Assembly (NCBI GenBank): GCA_900768075.1
Contig: CAAGBN010000020.1
Coordinates: 1-44,604, forward strand
Direction: 5' to 3'
From: Clostridia bacterium
Lineage (GTDB): Bacteria; Bacillota; Clostridia; Oscillospirales; Acutalibacteraceae
Length of the DNA stretch: 44,604 bases
The notes below the pieces were generated by a model. That model was not told where the DNA came from. It saw only the letters and a program-made list of their open reading frames with translations, and searched no databases. This document shows positions 16,576-26,770 of this stretch, in pieces (the stretch's first letter is position 1; every line of letters begins with the position of its first letter). Made by a program: the position numbers and the translations under genes.

Positions 16576-19500
16576 TTATTTGCCGAAGCTGAAAAGTTTT
16601 TTGAAGAATTCGCCGATTCCCTTGAACCATTCAACAATCTTCTGGAAGAATCTGATAAGACCGTTAGGTGCAACACCTGTTTCTGTATCAATTACATCGT
16701 CGAAGATATCCCAACCAAGGATTTCTTCAATGAGTTCGCCTGCAGCACTGTTCTTTTCTTTAAGCTCTGCAATAGCTTCTTTCCAAGCTGTGTTGAGGTC
16801 CTTGAGACCGTTAGCAGTTTCGCCAACACCGATATCTACACCGTAGAAGAGGTAATAAACAGCCGCAAGAGCTGACTGCATACCAACAGATGTGCCGTCG
16901 ATGCATTCTGCAAGAAGCTTGAGTGTGCTTCTTACATAATTTTCAGCAGTAGCGTTCATGTTCATCTTTTCCTTGAGGAACTTAACTACAGCTTCCTGAT
17001 TTTCTTCAACAGTAAGGAACTTGATTGCAAGTCTTTCTATTACTGTTACCATTTCAGTTGTTGTACCTGTTGTTGCTTCACCGGTAGCATAAACCATTCT
17101 GTAATATGTCTCACCATTAGCTGATGTGTATGATTCAAGTTTACCAACTGTAAGTTCTGCAAGAGCGTTGAGATCTTCAGCCTTGAAGCTGAAACCGTTT
17201 TCGTTAAGAATTTCAATTACCTTATCAACAATCCAGTTGAAGTCGATTGTGCTAAGGAATTCAATACCGATAACCTTATAAAGATCAATTTCAGCGATAG
17301 GTTTAATAGCATTGAGAAGTGTATAAACAGCTGCAAGAGTGTTCTTAACAACAGTATCAACACCATTTGAGTTGATGAAGTATAAGATATTGGGAAGCAT
17401 CTCAAGAATCTTTGTTGCAGGATCTTCTGCACCAAGGATTGCATCTACTCTATCAAGAAGAATGTCAAGGATTGATGTGATAACAACATCATCTTCACCC
17501 TTTTCGATTGCTTCATAATATGCATCTTTTGTGATTACATTTTCGCAACCAAGAGCTTCAAGGAGAGGAATGATACCATAAGCGTAACCTTCTGCGCCCT
17601 TGAGAGTGATAGCAGCACTTGTCTTGTCAGCTTTTACAAAGAATGCGAAGTCTTCGTCAGCAAGGAGATACTTAAGTACAGGATAGAGAGGTTCGAGTAC
17701 ATCGCAAAGTTCTTCAACAAATGAAGCTCTGTCTGTTACCTCGTCAACCTTAACATCTGCTACAGCATTGAAGTCTGCAACGCCTGCTGTCTTAAGAATA
17801 TCAACGATATAAGCACCAACATTTACACCATTTACTGCAATGTTGCCAATGTTAGCAAGGATACCTGCAAGTGCATCACGAATAGCAACAATGTTTTCTG
17901 TTGTATAAACACTACCGTTTATAAAGCCATTGATAATATCTACGAGATTTCCGTCAGCTACGCCGTCACCATTTACGTCAACACCAAGGAGATAGATGAT
18001 GTTATTAATGAAATCACCGAAGTTGTCAGCAATGTACTTAGCCTGTTCTTCTGTGTAGATTGTGCCGTAAACTTCACCTGAAAATTCAACTGATGTTTCA
18101 AATGCTGAGAATGTTTCGCCAACTTTGTTGCCACCGGTTTCTTCGCTTGTGTATGCCCAAGTGAAGTCCTGAACACCAACTTCTTCCATATTGAAGAGGT
18201 TCATAATCAATTTGTAAACTTTTTCGCCAAGAAGTTCTTCAAGTTTTGCAGCATTGTCTGCATCTTCAACTGTGAGAAGAACAAGGTTAACAAGAACTGT
18301 TACCATATCCTTATGAACAAACTTGTCGTCATAAGACATCTTCTTAGGTGTACCAGCCTCAGCACTTACTGAGTTATACTCAGATACTGTGCCAAGATTG
18401 AAGCCTACAAGTACTTCTACGATGTATGTGAGATCAAGACCAACCATAAGACCAACAGCTTCAAGGATAGCAGCCATTGAAAGGTTATCTATGCTGATTG
18501 CAGCATCTGTATCTGCGAGACCCATAAGCTTCTTGAGATCGACAAGTTCATTGAGGTCAAGTTTAACACCAAATACATCGAGTTTAGCAACAATAGCCAT
18601 AAGAGCTGCTGTTGTATTATCAATTACTGCTGCAACACCGTTTGTGTTGAGGAAGTAAATGAGGTTGGGAAGAAGTTCAAGGACTTCTTTTACAGGATTA
18701 GCAATGATTTCGTCGATACGAGCTGCAAGTGAAGCGAAGACACCTGAGATAATTTCTTCTGTTGTTGCTTCTGAGCCGTAAACAGTAGGAAGATTCTTAC
18801 AACCAAGAGCTTCAAGGAGAAGTGCAAGGCCTTCTGCATAACCGTGAGCACCTGTGATTGTGATAATATCTGAGTACTCAAGACCAGCTGCTGCACCATC
18901 TTCATCTGCTACAAAGAATGTGTAATCCTTACCAAGAAGGAGCCATTCTACAATACCCTTAGCATATGTGTTGAGTATGTTAGCAAGTTCAGCAGCAAAA
19001 TCAGCTACTGATGCGATTTCAGCTTTACATTCATAATTCTTAAGACCAACAAGGTCAACATCAAGAATCATGCCAACGCCAAGAAGACCATCATCAATGT
19101 CTGCGAGAAGATTTGAGATGAAGCCAACAAGTGAGTTGAGTGTATCTGCTGTGAATACGTTAACCTTATCATTGAGAACTTCGCTGAGTGAAGCATAGTC
19201 ACCGATAAGACCAGCAATAATTGATTCAAACTCTTTGCTTTCAAGTACAGCTGTTACATATTCAGCTGTTTCAGCTGTCCAGTTGTTAGGATACTGAACA
19301 AGATAATTGCCGTTATCATTTGTTGTATAATCCCAAGCGGGAGCTGTGTATTCAACTACGCTTTCAGCAAATACTGTCTTAATAGCTGAAACAATATTTG
19401 TATTAAATGCTTTGTCAAGCTGAGCTGCGAACTCATCATCTGAGATAAGCATAAGAACTGTTGTAAGAAGAACTGTGATTGTGTCAGCTCTTTTAACTAC

Positions 19501-22500
19501 CATCTTGTATGTGTAATCTGCCTTTTCGATATCACCGATGCAAAGATCAACAAGAATCTTTTCAGCAGCTTCAAGATCAAGACCTGTTTTGCTTTCTACA
19601 AGATTAAAGATATCTTCAAGTGAGAGATATTTAAGGTCGAAGCCAAGAAGATCTACAAGATTAATGGGAGCCATAAGATTAAGAGCGTTAACCTTATCGA
19701 TAATTGCGTATACAGGAGCAAGAAGGTTATTAACTGCTACAGTTGCACCGTCAGCGTTAAGGAAGTAAATGAGGTTAGGAAGCATATCGATAACTTCATT
19801 TACAGGATCAGCAAGGATAGCTTCAACTCTTGCTGCAAGTGCACCGAGAACATTAGCTGTTGTAGCTTCGTCAGCTGCGGGAACCTCACAACCGAGAGCT
19901 TCAAGGATGAGTGCAAGACCCTTTTCGTAGCCAAGACCACCGTTGATAACGATTGTGTCTGTATTATCTGACTTCTTAGCGAGTCTGATGTCGTCACCGA
20001 AGAAGAGAAGATTTACGAGTGTGGGAGCATATGTGTCGAGGATGTATGCAAGTTCAGCAACGAGTTCGCTGATTGTTTTGATTTCCTTTGTGCATGTGTA
20101 GTTCTTAAGACCTACAAGGTCAACATCAAGAAGATAGCCTGCACCGAGAAGTGTATCGTCAACATTTGCGAGAACATCCTTGAGCATATCAAGAAGCATA
20201 TTGATTGTATCAGCATTGATATAACCTTCGATAAGGCTATTTACAAGAGCTGAAACTGAAGTATATTTCTCACCATTGATTTCGATGAGACCGAGAACCA
20301 TATCAGCGAGAGCTGCAATGTTGTCAGCAATATACTGAGCTTTTTCTTCTGTCCAATCGTTGGGATATGTGAGAGCTGCAAGTGTGTCGGGAAGAGCTTC
20401 TGAGCCTTCAAGGAAAGCATTGAATGCTGCTTCATCTTCGAACCAGTAGTACCAATTGGGTGTACCATATTCGATTTCTACATCAGCAAATACTGTGTTG
20501 AGAGAAGCGATGATGCCCTTTGTATTGAGCATTTCATCAAGCTTAGCTGCATTGTCAGCTACAGTTGCCCATTCAAGTACGAATGAAAGAAGTACTGTGA
20601 GCATATCAGCCTGATCGAAGGCAGTTGTGTAAGCACCCTTCTTCCAGTTTTCCTGGAGAGTTGAAGCCGATGTGTATTCAACACCAACAAACTTACAGAT
20701 ATCATAAATGATTGTGTTGAGACCTGTAAGGTTAAGACCAGTAAGATCACAAGCGAGTCTAATTACGAATTCTGTATTGAGTCTGTCAAGATCAAGACCG
20801 AGAGGCTTACCACCTACTTCGATACCTGCAAGAAGTGCATCGAGGTCGAGATCATAGATAGGTCTGATTGTATCGAGAATTACATATACAGGCTGAAGAA
20901 GATTTCTAACAGCTGTTGAAAGGCCATTACTTGAAAGGAAGTAAAGAATGCCGGGAATCATATCGATTACGCCATAGATTAAACCGTCTTTAGCATTCTC
21001 TTCTGTGTTTGTTGTGAGAGCGTCAATCTTAGCTACGATAGCGTTGATTGTAGCTTCAAGTGCGTCAGCAGGATCCTCAGTTGCTGTGCAACCAAGTGCC
21101 TCAAGAAGAGGAATGATAGCGTTGTTGTAACCGTCATAACCGGGAAGAACAACTGATTCACCATTGATAGTGATTGTGAGATCTGTACCTGCAAGTATGA
21201 AGTCAAGAACACCCTTAAGAGGAGCAACCATAGTTGCAAGAGCAGCTGCGAATGTTGTTGTACCAGCATCTACACCGAAGTCGTAAACATATTCTTCGTT
21301 AGCTTCGAGCTGTGCTGCGATAGGAGCATACTGAGCTGCAACTGCTGCAAGGTCAAGACCAAGGTATGACTTAATAAGACCGTTAACATCAAGAGCCTTT
21401 GCTGCTTCTTCAGGAGTCTTATCCTTATTGAGAAGAGCATTGAGGTCGAGCTTAGCAAGGAGAGCTGCAAGAGCTGTGAGAGTCTTGTCTGAAAGGAGAC
21501 CATCAATCTTTTCGCCAAGGAAAGCTTCAAGATCAAGTTCTACACCAGCCATTGTAAGAGCTGCATTAAGAATTGCTTCAAGGTTATCATAGAGATACTG
21601 AGCCTTATCTTCTGTCCAGTCGTTGCCGGGGTTCATGTAGATCTGAGTTGCGGGTGTGAAGCCTTCAACTGTGGGAAGAGCATACTTATCAGCATCGAAC
21701 CATTCGTACTTTTCAAGTGTGTTGTAAACTTCAAGGTTGAAGAGTTCAACGATAGCTGCTGTTGAAGCATCTGCATTAGCAGAAATGTTAGCAAGAAGTG
21801 TTGAAACAAGTTCGCCCATTGAGCTTGTGTCTACGTTGAATGATGCAAGAAGAGCATCAAGGTTGCCAAGAGCCCACTTAACAAGGTATTCAAGAACGTC
21901 AGCTCTGTTAGCTTTAATGTGAGCAGCCTGCTTACCACCATATGAGTAAGTCTTTGTGCTTCTGTTGGTATCAATCCACTGAAGTTCACCTACAGTTGCA
22001 AGAACTGAAGTATCAAGATTGGGAAGGCTGATACCAACCATATCAAGAATACCTGCAAGACCGCCTGAAAGGTTAATGCCCATTGATTCAAGGTCAAGCA
22101 TCTGGCCAACGTTAATTCTTTCGGGCTGTGCAGATTTAAGAGCACCCTTAAGGTCACCGCTTACACCGTTAGGAAGAACCACAGGAATCTTAACTGCTGA
22201 ATAGTGTGCATCAGCCTCATAGTTGATTTCAATAGCAAGGAAATCGAGGATAGGAGCAATAAGATCAGCTTCAAGAGCATAAACAAGGTTAGGAATTGCA
22301 TCAAGAAGTGTCTCAAGGGGGTTAGCTTCAAGCTTTGCAATAAGCTGATCAATCATTGCGAAGAGACCGTCTTCAAGAAGATCTCTTGTTGTCTTCATAT
22401 CCTCACTGTGAGGAATGTTTTCAAGGCCGAGCATTTCGAAGAGAGGTGCAAGAACGTTGTCATAACCGTCACATGCACTGATGTCAAGCATAAGTGTAAT

Positions 22501-25494
22501 GGGATCAAGAGTAAGATTAAGACCAATGTCACCAAGGAAAGCCTGTGTACCAGGGCCGTTTACACCGATCTTACCACCGCGGACACCACCACTGCTATCT
22601 GCAATGTTAGGTGAATAGAAGTGCTGATTCAGAAGGAGTGCATAGAGAAGAGGTTCAAGACCTGAAAGAGCTGCACAAACCGCGTCAATAAATGCCGCTT
22701 TCTTGTCTGTTGCGGAATCAACGCCCCAATCAAGAGCATAAACTTTCTTGGTTTCACCTGTAGCTTCGTCGATTACAGGATTGCCATCTTCATCAAGAAG
22801 ATCTTTGAAAAGAACTTCATCTTTCCAAGGGTCGTTATAGCTACCATCAACATTGTATGATGTTTTTGTTGTAACCTGTCTGAGAAGGGCAACAGCCGAG
22901 CTATATTTGCTTGACTGACCAATTGCTGTAATCTTGTTAGCAAGGTTACCGGGAGCAAGTGCAATACCTGCTGCTTCGATACCAGCTTCAACATCATAGA
23001 GATCAAGTGAAGCCTTAACCTTAAGTGTCTGACCAAGTGCTTCTGCAGTTGTATCAACAAAGGGATTAATATCTATCCAAACATCAAGGAAAGCCTTAGC
23101 TACGATGGGATAGATAAATGAAGCAATTGTACTTACGAGATTATCTGTGTAAAGATTGTCTTCAATAAGACCGTTGATAAGGCCTGCGATGCTGAATGCT
23201 TCGCCTGTGGGGTTACCATCTTCATCTTTATTGATGAGGCTGCCAAGGAGGTTCTGGATTGTTTCATCCTTGAGTGCTGCTTCAAGAAGGTCGATAATCG
23301 CTTCGATATCTTCATCAGCAACCTCGTATTTGTCGTCTTCGTTTTCACGAGCGATGTCTTTATCTGTATCAGGTCTTACAGTGTCAATTGTTGTCTGAAC
23401 ATAAGTATCGAAACCACGGTTAGCAAGGAATGTGCCATAAGCATTGTAGATAACCTGAAGTTTATCATACTTCTCGATTGAATCAGCATCAATTGCTGTA
23501 CCATATGTCCAATGAGCTGACTTCATCCAGTTATATGCATCGTGTTCGATAGCTTCAATAGCCTTTTTAAGAACATTGAAGTATGTGAGTGATGCCATTG
23601 TTACGTTGTTCTTATATAATTCATAATAAGGAACATAAAGGTCATAAGCAGCATTAATCTGAACTACAACTCTTGCCTTGAGAGCTGCATAAACTTCCTG
23701 CATATAATTGTTCATTGTTACCTGAAGATCATCTTCAAGAAGTTCCTTATACTCGCCTACTTCAGCTGACCATGTTGTAAAGAAGGTCTGGAGATTCTGA
23801 TGCCATGTTTCATAACCACTGAGAACAGCATAAAGTTTAGCTGAGTCTGCATTGATAACATTAACAATATTGTTTGTGAATGTTCTGTAATGTGCATAAA
23901 GCTGATCGTTCAGACCTGCATAGTAGCCAAGTTCTTCAAGGTGAGTCTTAACTACTGTGAGCATACCTATAAGCTCATCCTTGCTCATACCAAAGTAGTC
24001 CTGAATATCCTTGTCACTTGCATCAGTGTTAAGGGTGTCAATATCAAGAGTTACTTCATTGAGTGCTTTGAGAATATCAGCTGATGTAACAACATCGTTG
24101 TCGATATCTTCAATTGTCCAATTCTGATAAATAGCAACATAACCGTCGCCTGTGCCTGTTGCGAAAGCTCTTTCATCAATTGAACCGAGGAAGATTTCAT
24201 AGTAATAAGCAAGAAGAACATCAAGTGCATTAGGAACATCACCGATGATACCGTTGATACCGTAATATGTTGCAATTGAAGCTTCCATATTGTCATCAGC
24301 AGCCTTGAAGGCTTCATAAGCTGTCTTAAGCTTGTTGTAAAGAGCATTTACTTCTGTTGAAGTATATGTCTTATATTTTTCGTTTGCATATTCATTATTA
24401 TAAGCAGCCTTGATTGTTTCAGAAGCCGACTTATAACCTGCAACTGTTGCCGCCTCATTGATAAGGGTAACAAGAGTGTCAACATTTGCATATGCAATTT
24501 TGTTGTAATTATCGTTGTTAAAGTAGTGGTCGAAAAGAGTTGCAGCATTTGCTGAGCCCACAGTGTTTGTAAACTTTGTCTTTGCACCTGAAATTGCAGT
24601 AGCTGCTGCAGTGAGAGTTGCAGGTGTTGTTGAAACCTTATGAACATCAGCCCATGTTGTTGCAGCAAGATAATCCTTGTTGCTATTAAGAGCGTTTTCA
24701 ACTTCAACAAGAGTGGCCTTGTTTGTTGCTGTTGTTGTACCGCTCACAGTACCTTCATGAACTGAAGGTAAAAGAGCACTATGATAATAGTTGCCATAAC
24801 CAGTCAAACCACCATGAGCCTGTCTGCACATTGTCATAGTGTATGAATATGAAAGGTCAACATTATCTGCATCAATTGCTGAAGGTGAACTGAAATGCTT
24901 GAGATATGATATAAGGTCTGACTTTACTTCAAATACATTATAAATGTATGCAGGAGTATTTTTCTTCGTCATATTAGCACTTGACCAAGCTCGATAATTG
25001 TTTGTGCTAAGAACATAAGAAAGAAGATCAGCAATTTTGTAATTCGCTGAAATAGTGTTATAGGTTGATGTGCCGATAGCATTTTTAAGAGCTGTGAGCA
25101 CAGTGCCTGTATCAGCACAAGTCTGTTTTGACCTATTACACTTAGCACCGTTAGCATGAGTCATATATTTAGCATACTCATCAAGACCCATAATAGCACC
25201 ATGGAGATAAAGAACAACATTCTTCATCTGAAGATAGTACTCATAAGACGGAGCGGTATAAATCCATTTGTTAGTGTACTCTGCATTTTCCTTACCAGCA
25301 TTACTGCTAGTGTGTGCTGTTGTGATATAAGTTGTCATATTCTTCATCGCATCACACTGAACAGCGCTGACAAAAGCGTTAACTGCATTTGCGTCATTAG
25401 CCGCAAATGAAATTGTGCCAAAGCATACGCTCATGCTTGACATAATCATAATGACAGCAAGAAGCACACTAAGGACTTTTTTTGTGGTTTTCAT
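16576..25494 (-). CDS. Giant secreted repeat protein (about 2,970 aa)
   Basis: Signal peptide MKTTKKVLSVLLAVIMIMSS... ending near FAAND. Residues to about 890 are helical and non-repeated (YNKLKTAYEAFKAADDN and similar). About 890-2900 hold five degenerate repeats of 360-450 aa, recognised by G-GY--GL-PLLEALGC (about residues 1020, 1469, 1868, 2228, 2648), then LPNLIYFLNxxG...NLLxPVY, then MVTVLLxxVL. Four copies also carry YPNDWTEEKAQYIxDN. The repeats are Leu/Ala/Asp-rich and predicted helical. A calcium-loop-like DVNGDGVADG lies near residue 2505. The tail is amphipathic (FFQKIVEWFKGIGEFFKKLF). No LPxTG, SLH or dockerin pair. An ATG 15 bases upstream overlaps the GGAGG, so 25494 is the start. 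Family not recognised; adhesin or matrix role is only a guess. Confidence 0.85.
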   Translation of the reverse strand: MKTTKKVLSVLLAVIMIMSSMSVCFGTISFAANDANAVNAFVSAVQCDAMKNMTTYITTAHTSSNAGKENAEYTNKWIYTAPSYEYYLQMKNVVLYLHGAIMGLDEYAKYMTHANGAKCNRSKQTCADTGTVLTALKNAIGTSTYNTISANYKIADLLSYVLSTNNYRAWSSANMTKKNTPAYIYNVFEVKSDLISYLKHFSSPSAIDADNVDLSYSYTMTMCRQAHGGLTGYGNYYHSALLPSVHEGTVSGTTTATNKATLVEVENALNSNKDYLAATTWADVHKVSTTPATLTAAATAISGAKTKFTNTVGSANAATLFDHYFNNDNYNKIAYANVDTLVTLINEAATVAGYKSASETIKAAYNNEYANEKYKTYTSTEVNALYNKLKTAYEAFKAADDNMEASIATYYGINGIIGDVPNALDVLLAYYYEIFLGSIDERAFATGTGDGYVAIYQNWTIEDIDNDVVTSADILKALNEVTLDIDTLNTDASDKDIQDYFGMSKDELIGMLTVVKTHLEELGYYAGLNDQLYAHYRTFTNNIVNVINADSAKLYAVLSGYETWHQNLQTFFTTWSAEVGEYKELLEDDLQVTMNNYMQEVYAALKARVVVQINAAYDLYVPYYELYKNNVTMASLTYFNVLKKAIEAIEHDAYNWMKSAHWTYGTAIDADSIEKYDKLQVIYNAYGTFLANRGFDTYVQTTIDTVRPDTDKDIARENEDDKYEVADEDIEAIIDLLEAALKDETIQNLLGSLINKDEDGNPTGEAFSIAGLINGLIEDNLYTDNLVSTIASFIYPIVAKAFLDVWIDINPFVDTTAEALGQTLKVKASLDLYDVEAGIEAAGIALAPGNLANKITAIGQSSKYSSAVALLRQVTTKTSYNVDGSYNDPWKDEVLFKDLLDEDGNPVIDEATGETKKVYALDWGVDSATDKKAAFIDAVCAALSGLEPLLYALLLNQHFYSPNIADSSGGVRGGKIGVNGPGTQAFLGDIGLNLTLDPITLMLDISACDGYDNVLAPLFEMLGLENIPHSEDMKTTRDLLEDGLFAMIDQLIAKLEANPLETLLDAIPNLVYALEADLIAPILDFLAIEINYEADAHYSAVKIPVVLPNGVSGDLKGALKSAQPERINVGQMLDLESMGINLSGGLAGILDMVGISLPNLDTSVLATVGELQWIDTNRSTKTYSYGGKQAAHIKANRADVLEYLVKWALGNLDALLASFNVDTSSMGELVSTLLANISANADASTAAIVELFNLEVYNTLEKYEWFDADKYALPTVEGFTPATQIYMNPGNDWTEDKAQYLYDNLEAILNAALTMAGVELDLEAFLGEKIDGLLSDKTLTALAALLAKLDLNALLNKDKTPEEAAKALDVNGLIKSYLGLDLAAVAAQYAPIAAQLEANEEYVYDFGVDAGTTTFAAALATMVAPLKGVLDFILAGTDLTITINGESVVLPGYDGYNNAIIPLLEALGCTATEDPADALEATINAIVAKIDALTTNTEENAKDGLIYGVIDMIPGILYFLSSNGLSTAVRNLLQPVYVILDTIRPIYDLDLDALLAGIEVGGKPLGLDLDRLNTEFVIRLACDLTGLNLTGLNTIIYDICKFVGVEYTSASTLQENWKKGAYTTAFDQADMLTVLLSFVLEWATVADNAAKLDEMLNTKGIIASLNTVFADVEIEYGTPNWYYWFEDEAAFNAFLEGSEALPDTLAALTYPNDWTEEKAQYIADNIAALADMVLGLIEINGEKYTSVSALVNSLIEGYINADTINMLLDMLKDVLANVDDTLLGAGYLLDVDLVGLKNYTCTKEIKTISELVAELAYILDTYAPTLVNLLFFGDDIRLAKKSDNTDTIVINGGLGYEKGLALILEALGCEVPAADEATTANVLGALAARVEAILADPVNEVIDMLPNLIYFLNADGATVAVNNLLAPVYAIIDKVNALNLMAPINLVDLLGFDLKYLSLEDIFNLVESKTGLDLEAAEKILVDLCIGDIEKADYTYKMVVKRADTITVLLTTVLMLISDDEFAAQLDKAFNTNIVSAIKTVFAESVVEYTAPAWDYTTNDNGNYLVQYPNNWTAETAEYVTAVLESKEFESIIAGLIGDYASLSEVLNDKVNVFTADTLNSLVGFISNLLADIDDGLLGVGMILDVDLVGLKNYECKAEIASVADFAAELANILNTYAKGIVEWLLLGKDYTFFVADEDGAAAGLEYSDIITITGAHGYAEGLALLLEALGCKNLPTVYGSEATTEEIISGVFASLAARIDEIIANPVKEVLELLPNLIYFLNTNGVAAVIDNTTAALMAIVAKLDVFGVKLDLNELVDLKKLMGLADTDAAISIDNLSMAAILEAVGLMVGLDLTYIVEVLVGFNLGTVSEYNSVSAEAGTPKKMSYDDKFVHKDMVTVLVNLVLLTVEDADNAAKLEELLGEKVYKLIMNLFNMEEVGVQDFTWAYTSEETGGNKVGETFSAFETSVEFSGEVYGTIYTEEQAKYIADNFGDFINNIIYLLGVDVNGDGVADGNLVDIINGFINGSVYTTENIVAIRDALAGILANIGNIAVNGVNVGAYIVDILKTAGVADFNAVADVKVDEVTDRASFVEELCDVLEPLYPVLKYLLADEDFAFFVKADKTSAAITLKGAEGYAYGIIPLLEALGCENVITKDAYYEAIEKGEDDVVITSILDILLDRVDAILGAEDPATKILEMLPNILYFINSNGVDTVVKNTLAAVYTLLNAIKPIAEIDLYKVIGIEFLSTIDFNWIVDKVIEILNENGFSFKAEDLNALAELTVGKLESYTSANGETYYRMVYATGEATTGTTTEMVTVIERLAIKFLTVEENQEAVVKFLKEKMNMNATAENYVRSTLKLLAECIDGTSVGMQSALAAVYYLFYGVDIGVGETANGLKDLNTAWKEAIAELKEKNSAAGELIEEILGWDIFDDVIDTETGVAPNGLIRFFQKIVEWFKGIGEFFKKLFSFGK

Positions 25495-25620
25495 GTGTTT
25501 TTCCTCCATAAAAATTTATTTTTACGCTTTCGCGTTTAAATTACCTTACTCCTAAGGTGTGGGTTTCATCTCTCTTTGGGGTTATCCCTCCTAATTACAA
25601 ATCTTATTTTCAAGCTTAAT
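25495..25620 (-). other. Structured 5' leader of the giant gene (unidentified)
   Basis: GC-richer than the surrounding intergenic DNA. Hairpins include ACGC-GAAA-GCGT (25524-25535, GNRA-type loop) and CCTTA/TAAGG (25544-25557). I could not match it to a known riboswitch core. No convincing promoter is visible immediately upstream; a TATATT -10 candidate lacks a good -35. Confidence 0.35.
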
Positions 25621-25694
25621 AAAACCATAATGAAACTAAATAAGGCGCAATATAGTCATATTAATCCATTGTTGGTAACATTAAACCACATAAT

Positions 25695-25711
25695 TGTTAC
25701 AAAACTGTTAC
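25695..25711. promoter_or_regulatory. TGTTAC direct repeat upstream of the giant gene
   Basis: TGTTAC occurs at 25695-25700 and 25706-25711, an 11-bp period, with a related GGTAAC at about 25674. The form suits a PhoB/OmpR-type operator. The rest of 25621-25800 is AT-rich without other recognisable signals. Confidence 0.3.
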
Positions 25712-25799
25712 TTTCGTGTATATTTATATAAAAAGTTAATTGATGATTTATCCAAAATTTACCTTCAGTTTTTGTGCGATATGAGGTTTAGCATGATAA

Positions 25800-25851
25800 A
25801 ACAAAACTACCCCCACCTTGGAAGCAGTAATCTGCAACCTCAGTGGGGGTA
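25800..25851 (-). terminator. Terminator of the propeller/ceramidase-like operon
   Basis: Stem TACCCCCAC (25808-25816) / GTGGGGGTA (25843-25851), then GTTTTGTTTTA on the minus strand, about 40 bases after the stop. Confidence 0.8.
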
Positions 25852-25892
25852 ATATTTTTATATAGCATTGTCAGTGTGTGGGTCTGAGCCTT

Positions 25893-26753
25893 TTAAAAAT
25901 CTACACTGTAATGATGTACGAATATACCGATTGTTTTGTTGTAATCAAGCACATGCATAACAACACCGTCTTCACTCTCGGTAAAGGTCATGCCCTCAGC
26001 CTCAAATTTTTCTGAGCCGATGTTTCTCTCTGCAACAACTGCAACCTCGCCTGTTTCTACATCAACACTCAGAATATTTCTTATCTTACCGTTATCATGG
26101 GTATCCTGAGAAAGATAGAGAGTACCGTCGAAAAATTCTCCGCCCTGAATGCGCTTGATGGGACTGAAGCCTGTCAGCTTAAGCTCTTTAACAAGCTTCA
26201 TACCGTCATTTACATCATAAACATAAATTGATTTGGTATCCTTCCACTTTGATGCATAAAGATAACCTGTTTCACTGTCAACAGCACACCAGGGTACTCC
26301 GTCAGGAAAAGCTTCGGCAGGCAAATCGTAGACCTCACCTGTAGCCTCAAGAGTTTCTGCATCAAATACAACTATACACGCAGGCACTCCGTCATCGCCC
26401 TCAACAGGCGCATAGATTCTTCCGTTATAATAGCTGATACCGCCGATATGATTGTTGCCTCTTTCTGCGCAGACGCCGGGAAGGGGATTTATATTTTTAT
26501 CAACAAACTTCATACCGTCAACAGTAAACTTACCTAAAGCGGTAATATTTACAGCAGTAATGGTACCGCTGGTATAATAGTATTCACCGTCAGTTGTTAT
26601 ACCCTGCCCCATAATCAAGGCATTGTCCATAACAAAAGTATCTGTTGAAATAAGATTAGCAGTTTCAGTGCTTACCGCATCGGGAGTAAAAATGATTGTC
26701 AGCAATAAAAGCGGATAAATAATATAATTTCTTATTTTTATAGCAAGCTCCAT
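25893..26753 (-). CDS. Exported beta-propeller-like protein
   Basis: 286 aa. A hydrophobic N-terminus (about 8-26) acts as signal peptide or anchor. The rest shows repeated short strand-turn units such as GGISYYNGRIYAP, PWCAVDSETGYLYAS, IQGGEFFDGTLYLSQ and EAEGMTFTESEDGVVMHV, typical of a beta-propeller. No catalytic motif is evident. It lies 17 bp after the ceramidase-like gene and shares its transcript. Blade phrases (GGI..., IQG..., AEG...) recur in the same order in the protein at 28591-29829, indicating paralogy. Function unknown; binding or lactonase-like activity is possible. Confidence 0.65.
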   Translation of the reverse strand: MELAIKIRNYIIYPLLLLTIIFTPDAVSTETANLISTDTFVMDNALIMGQGITTDGEYYYTSGTITAVNITALGKFTVDGMKFVDKNINPLPGVCAERGNNHIGGISYYNGRIYAPVEGDDGVPACIVVFDAETLEATGEVYDLPAEAFPDGVPWCAVDSETGYLYASKWKDTKSIYVYDVNDGMKLVKELKLTGFSPIKRIQGGEFFDGTLYLSQDTHDNGKIRNILSVDVETGEVAVVAERNIGSEKFEAEGMTFTESEDGVVMHVLDYNKTIGIFVHHYSVDF

Positions 26754-26770
26754 AATGATTTATTCTCCTT

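Noticed and set aside
17217..24710. Many 60-120-codon frames antisense to or out of frame with the giant gene
   Set aside because: They are shadows of a long, biased Leu/Ala/Asp-rich coding region.
16576..25494. Cellulosomal scaffoldin or dockerin protein
   Set aside because: Only one DxNxDG-type loop was seen, with no second half of a dockerin and no cohesin signatures.
25495..25620. c-di-GMP riboswitch
   Set aside because: The conserved GACGCAAAGCC-type core and tetraloop receptor are not present.
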